Shown here piece after piece: positions 63,384 to 64,000 of a DNA stretch of 64,000 nt (within the stretch, counting starts at the first letter, position 1; the number at the start of each line of letters is the position of its first letter). Below the pieces are notes generated by a model. It searched no databases, was not told where the DNA came from, and saw only the letters and a program-made list of their open reading frames with translations. The stretch is from Bradyrhizobiaceae bacterium (GTDB lineage Bacteria; Pseudomonadota; Alphaproteobacteria; Rhizobiales; Xanthobacteraceae): positions 424,146 through 488,145 of the forward strand of contig RXJJ01000003.1 in assembly GCA_003963145.1 (NCBI GenBank), in the 5' to 3' direction. Made by a program: the position numbers and the translations under genes.

Positions 63384-64000
63384 ATGCCCAACGCCCGCAA
63401 GATCCTGATCGTGGATGACGACACCGATCTGCGCGAAGCTCTGATCGAGCAATTGTCGCTGCACGAGGAGTTCGAGCCGTCATCCGCCGATACCGGCGCG
63501 AAAGGGGCATCGGTGGCGAGGTCCGATTCTCCCGATCTGGTCCTGATGGATGTCGGCCTGCCCGACACCGACGGCCGTGAAGTGGTCCGCAGCCTGCGCA
63601 AGGGCGGTTTCAAGGCGCCGATCATCATGCTGACCGGCCACGACACCGAATCTGACACCATTCTCGGCCTCGAATCCGGCGCCAACGATTACGTCGCCAA
63701 GCCGTTCCGCTTTGCCGTGCTGCTGGCGCGCATCCGCGCCCAGCTCCGCCAGCACGAAGCCAGCGAGGACGCGGTGTTTTCGGTCGGCCCCTACAGCTTC
63801 CGTCCGGGATCGAAGATGCTGACCGGCGCCAACGCCAAGAAGGTGCGGCTGACGGAAAAGGAAACCGCGATCCTGCGGTTCCTCTATCGCGCCGGCCAGA
63901 TGCCGGTGACGCGCGAGACGCTGCTGCAGGAAGTATGGGGCTATAATTCCGGCGTCACCACGCACACGCTGGAAACCCATATCTACCGGCTGCGCCAGAA
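63384..64000 (+). CDS. OmpR-family response regulator, 3' end outside window
   Basis: A two-component regulator whose reading frame is still open at the last base; about 205 residues are visible. The receiver domain has the acidic triplet ILIVDDD at residues 8-13, the phospho-accepting Asp near residue 56 in LVLMDVGLPD, and the conserved Lys near 107 (YVAKPF). The output domain is a winged helix (VRLTEKETAILRFLYRAGQMPVTRETLL, then TLETHIYRLRQK). The ATG follows AAGGA by nine bases. No partner kinase is visible. Confidence 0.94.
   Translation, partial: MPNARKILIVDDDTDLREALIEQLSLHEEFEPSSADTGAKGASVARSDSPDLVLMDVGLPDTDGREVVRSLRKGGFKAPIIMLTGHDTESDTILGLESGANDYVAKPFRFAVLLARIRAQLRQHEASEDAVFSVGPYSFRPGSKMLTGANAKKVRLTEKETAILRFLYRAGQMPVTRETLLQEVWGYNSGVTTHTLETHIYRLRQ

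Overview
The window is a gene-dense chromosomal segment with high GC, roughly 60-65% by eye. Gene content and order point to an alphaproteobacterium of the order Hyphomicrobiales (Rhizobiales), most likely near Bradyrhizobium, Rhodopseudomonas, Afipia or Nitrobacter. The supports are the dnaK-dnaJ-pmtA-dapB-gpmA run, rph/hrcA-grpE, rdgB-hemW, hisB-hisH-hisA-hisF-hisE, hslVU, timA-mltA-Smr, secB, dnaQ-coaE-maf next to a candidate chromosomal origin, and rho/mnmE-mnmG-rsmG-parA-parB-holA-lptE-leuS. The taxon is an inference. I saw no rRNA, tRNA, CRISPR array, insertion sequence, prophage or toxin-antitoxin system.

Layout. 1-8.6 kb: the 3' part of pheT, a Tat-type flavin amine oxidase, a YiiX-like papain-fold hydrolase, a CysZ/EI24 membrane protein, nth, a DUF2244 protein, an AraC-O6-methylguanine methyltransferase and gpmA. 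8.6-14.9 kb: a leftward chain dnaK-dnaJ-pmtA-flavoreductase-pyrF-dapB-small membrane protein-gpmA, led by a well-formed heat-shock promoter. 15-19.5 kb: an exported protein of unknown function, a polytopic membrane protein and hrcA-grpE. 19.6-28.3 kb: rph, rdgB, hemW, an LpoA-like lipoprotein, rsmI, yraN, gshB, a comM-type ATPase and a small exported protein. 28.4-36.7 kb: a hybrid histidine kinase, an OlsB-like acyltransferase, coaA and the his operon. 36.7-45 kb: hslVU, Smr, mltA, a Tim44-like protein, secB, dnaQ, coaE, maf and a PEP synthase/PPDK regulator. 45.07-45.55 kb: a 480 bp non-coding gap that I propose as oriC. 45.5-55.6 kb: hemJ, rho, a DUF255 protein, mnmE, mnmG, rsmG, parA and parB. 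55.7-64 kb: holA, lptE, leuS, a diguanylate cyclase, yggS, an L,D-transpeptidase and the start of an OmpR-type response regulator.

How it fits together. The strongest large-scale signal is an origin/segregation locus. Genes run leftward to the left of 45.07 kb and rightward to the right of 45.55 kb. Four parS-like 16-mers lie at 51.07-53.18 kb, two between mnmE and mnmG and two inside mnmG and rsmG, just upstream of parA-parB. A second theme is protein quality control: hrcA, grpE, dnaK, dnaJ, hslV, hslU and secB lie within about 31 kb.

I did not find a clearly new multi-gene system. The items most worth a second look are the oriC/parS layout, three tandem 13-bp repeats in front of the response regulator at 63.38 kb, a low-GC mosaic patch in leuS, and RNA hairpins between dnaK and dnaJ and between parA and parB.
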